Positions 5,044 to 5,753 of a stretch of 5,753 bases of DNA are shown piece by piece (within the stretch, counting starts at the first letter, position 1; every line of letters begins with the position of its first letter). Source of the stretch: UBA6136 sp044350805 (GTDB lineage: Bacteria > Pseudomonadota > Gammaproteobacteria > Methylococcales > Methylococcaceae); the NCBI GenBank assembly GCA_044350805.1, contig JBILGU010000071.1, positions 1 through 5,753 on the forward strand. The letters are read 5' to 3'. The position numbers were made by a program, and so were the translations under genes. The notes below the pieces were generated by a model, which ran no database searches, had not been told where the DNA came from, and saw only the letters and a program-made list of their open reading frames with translations.

Positions 5044-5753
5044 ATGATCGGAATTTTTGGTGCTGGTGTAGTCGGTTCAAGAGTTGCTGAGTCGCTATCG
5101 GTCGAATCGCAAACATCAATAGCTGTTTACGACTCATCACAGATTGTTGCTCAACGACTTGCTCGTCGTTTAAGCGAGACAAATGCCCTGATAAAAGCGA
5201 CCAGTCGTAGTGAATTGCATCGCGCAAAGGTTGTTGTTCTTGCCGGACCTTTGCCACACACACCAGTGGCCAGAGAATTTCTCGAAAAGGGTGTCTCAGT
5301 AGTTTCGACGAGTGATGACATTGCCGATTGTTTGAATCTTCTGTCACTTTCTGATCTAGCCACTGAAAATAAAGTGACTCTAATAATCGGAGCCGCATCG
5401 TCGCCTGGCATGTCGGGTATGTTGGTTCGCAATCTGAGCAAAGCATTTGATTCGGTCGACGAAGTGCACATTGCGTTGCACGGTACGGGTGGCCCGGCAT
5501 GTGCCCGCCAACATCACCGCGCGCTTTCTGGACAATCGATCGGTTGGCACGACGGCGAATGGTTGCGACGACCAGCGGGTAGTGGTCGCGAGTTGTGCTG
5601 GTTTCCTGAGCCTGTTGGTGCTTACGACTGTTATCGTGGCGAGCTCCCTGATCCACTTTTAATCAAGCGGGCATTTCCAGAGTTGGTTCGAGTGACAGCG
5701 CGTGTTTCGGCGACGCGTCGCGATCGAGTTTTTGCGAGATTGCCAATGTTGAT
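5044..5753 (+). CDS. saccharopine dehydrogenase-like NAD(P)-binding protein, 3' end outside window
   Basis: The frame is open from ATG 5044 to the window edge (236 codons visible). The protein begins with a Rossmann fold: MIGIFGAGVVGSRVA holds G-x-G-x-x-G at residues 6, 8 and 11. Asp30 at the end of strand 2 (IAVYDSS) would favour NAD(H) over NADP(H) binding. VVLAGPLPHTPVARE (64-78) and GAASSPGMSGML (116-127) are typical of the saccharopine-dehydrogenase-like group. The later region HGTGGPACARQHHRAL (146-161), then GRELCWFPEPVGAYDCYRG (181-199), looks like the catalytic or dimer domain of a conserved actinobacterial subgroup whose substrate is not known. True saccharopine dehydrogenase activity should not be assumed. 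The preceding stop, TAA 5029-5031, is in the same frame, which fixes the N-terminus to ATG 5044 or later. There is no strong ribosome binding site. G+C rises to 37-39 of 60 around 5461-5580, higher than the glycan genes to the left. Confidence 0.85.
   Translation, partial: MIGIFGAGVVGSRVAESLSVESQTSIAVYDSSQIVAQRLARRLSETNALIKATSRSELHRAKVVVLAGPLPHTPVAREFLEKGVSVVSTSDDIADCLNLLSLSDLATENKVTLIIGAASSPGMSGMLVRNLSKAFDSVDEVHIALHGTGGPACARQHHRALSGQSIGWHDGEWLRRPAGSGRELCWFPEPVGAYDCYRGELPDPLLIKRAFPELVRVTARVSATRRDRVFARLPML

Noticed and set aside
5015..5656. 213-residue minus-strand ORF and other overlapping frames in the dehydrogenase region
   Set aside because: It lies antisense to a well-supported Rossmann-fold gene, and its translation is rich in Arg, Gln and His with no recognisable domain. 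The frames at 5151-5471 (-) and 5447-5662 (+) are rejected for the same reason.
5710..5721. Perfect 12-base palindrome GCGACGCGTCGC
   Set aside because: It lies within the dehydrogenase-like coding sequence and is explained by Arg- and Ala-rich codons; there is no second copy or regulatory context.

Overview
The window looks like chromosomal DNA of an actinobacterium, most likely a low-to-moderate GC member of the Acidimicrobiia or a similar aquatic lineage. The main evidence is a DUF3566 membrane-protein gene directly upstream of tRNA-Ile(GAU). That pair lies near gyrA at the replication-origin end of many actinobacterial chromosomes. A TadE-like protein tail (Rv3654c-like family) and a saccharopine-dehydrogenase-like protein of an actinobacterial type support this. 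The taxonomic placement is inference. There is no rRNA, CRISPR array, transposase or recognisable insertion sequence.

Layout, left to right. (1) 3-236 (+) is the C-terminal part of a TadE-like secreted or pilus-associated protein. (2) 233-655 (+) is a DUF3566 two-helix membrane protein that overlaps the previous stop by three bases. (3) 681-757 (+) is a complete tRNA-Ile(GAU) with encoded CCA. (4) 836-2416 (+) is a roughly 526-residue polytopic membrane protein resembling GT-C-type lipid-linked-sugar glycosyltransferases. (5) 2431-4044 (-) is a two-domain protein: an N-terminal formyltransferase-like domain fused to a C-terminal five-bladed beta-propeller of the GINT1-N / GH43-like kind. (6) 4037-4852 (-) is a GT-A family 2 glycosyltransferase, immediately upstream of and overlapping gene 5 by 8 bases. 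(7) 4900-5031 (+) is a short ORF for a 43-residue single-helix peptide, divergent from gene 6. (8) 5044 to the window end (+) is an NAD(P)-binding saccharopine-dehydrogenase-like protein, truncated by the window edge.

Genes 4-6 form a surface-glycan block between conserved housekeeping neighbourhoods. The family 2 glycosyltransferase would work on the cytoplasmic face with nucleotide sugars. The formyltransferase/propeller protein would modify or transfer a sugar. The GT-C-like membrane protein would act from a lipid-linked donor on the outer face. This division of labour is inferred from fold and context; substrates cannot be read from the sequence. The two transcription units converge with only 14 bases between their stops. 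Parts of the block are AT-rich (18/60 to 22/60 G+C in three 60-base lines counted by hand), while the distal part of gene 8 reaches 37-39/60, so acquisition or replacement of the block is possible but not proven.

The most unusual item is the formyltransferase/beta-propeller fusion, which has a Ser where classical formyltransferases have the catalytic Asn. No start in the window has a convincing Shine-Dalgarno sequence at normal spacing, which hints at leaderless or weak-SD initiation.
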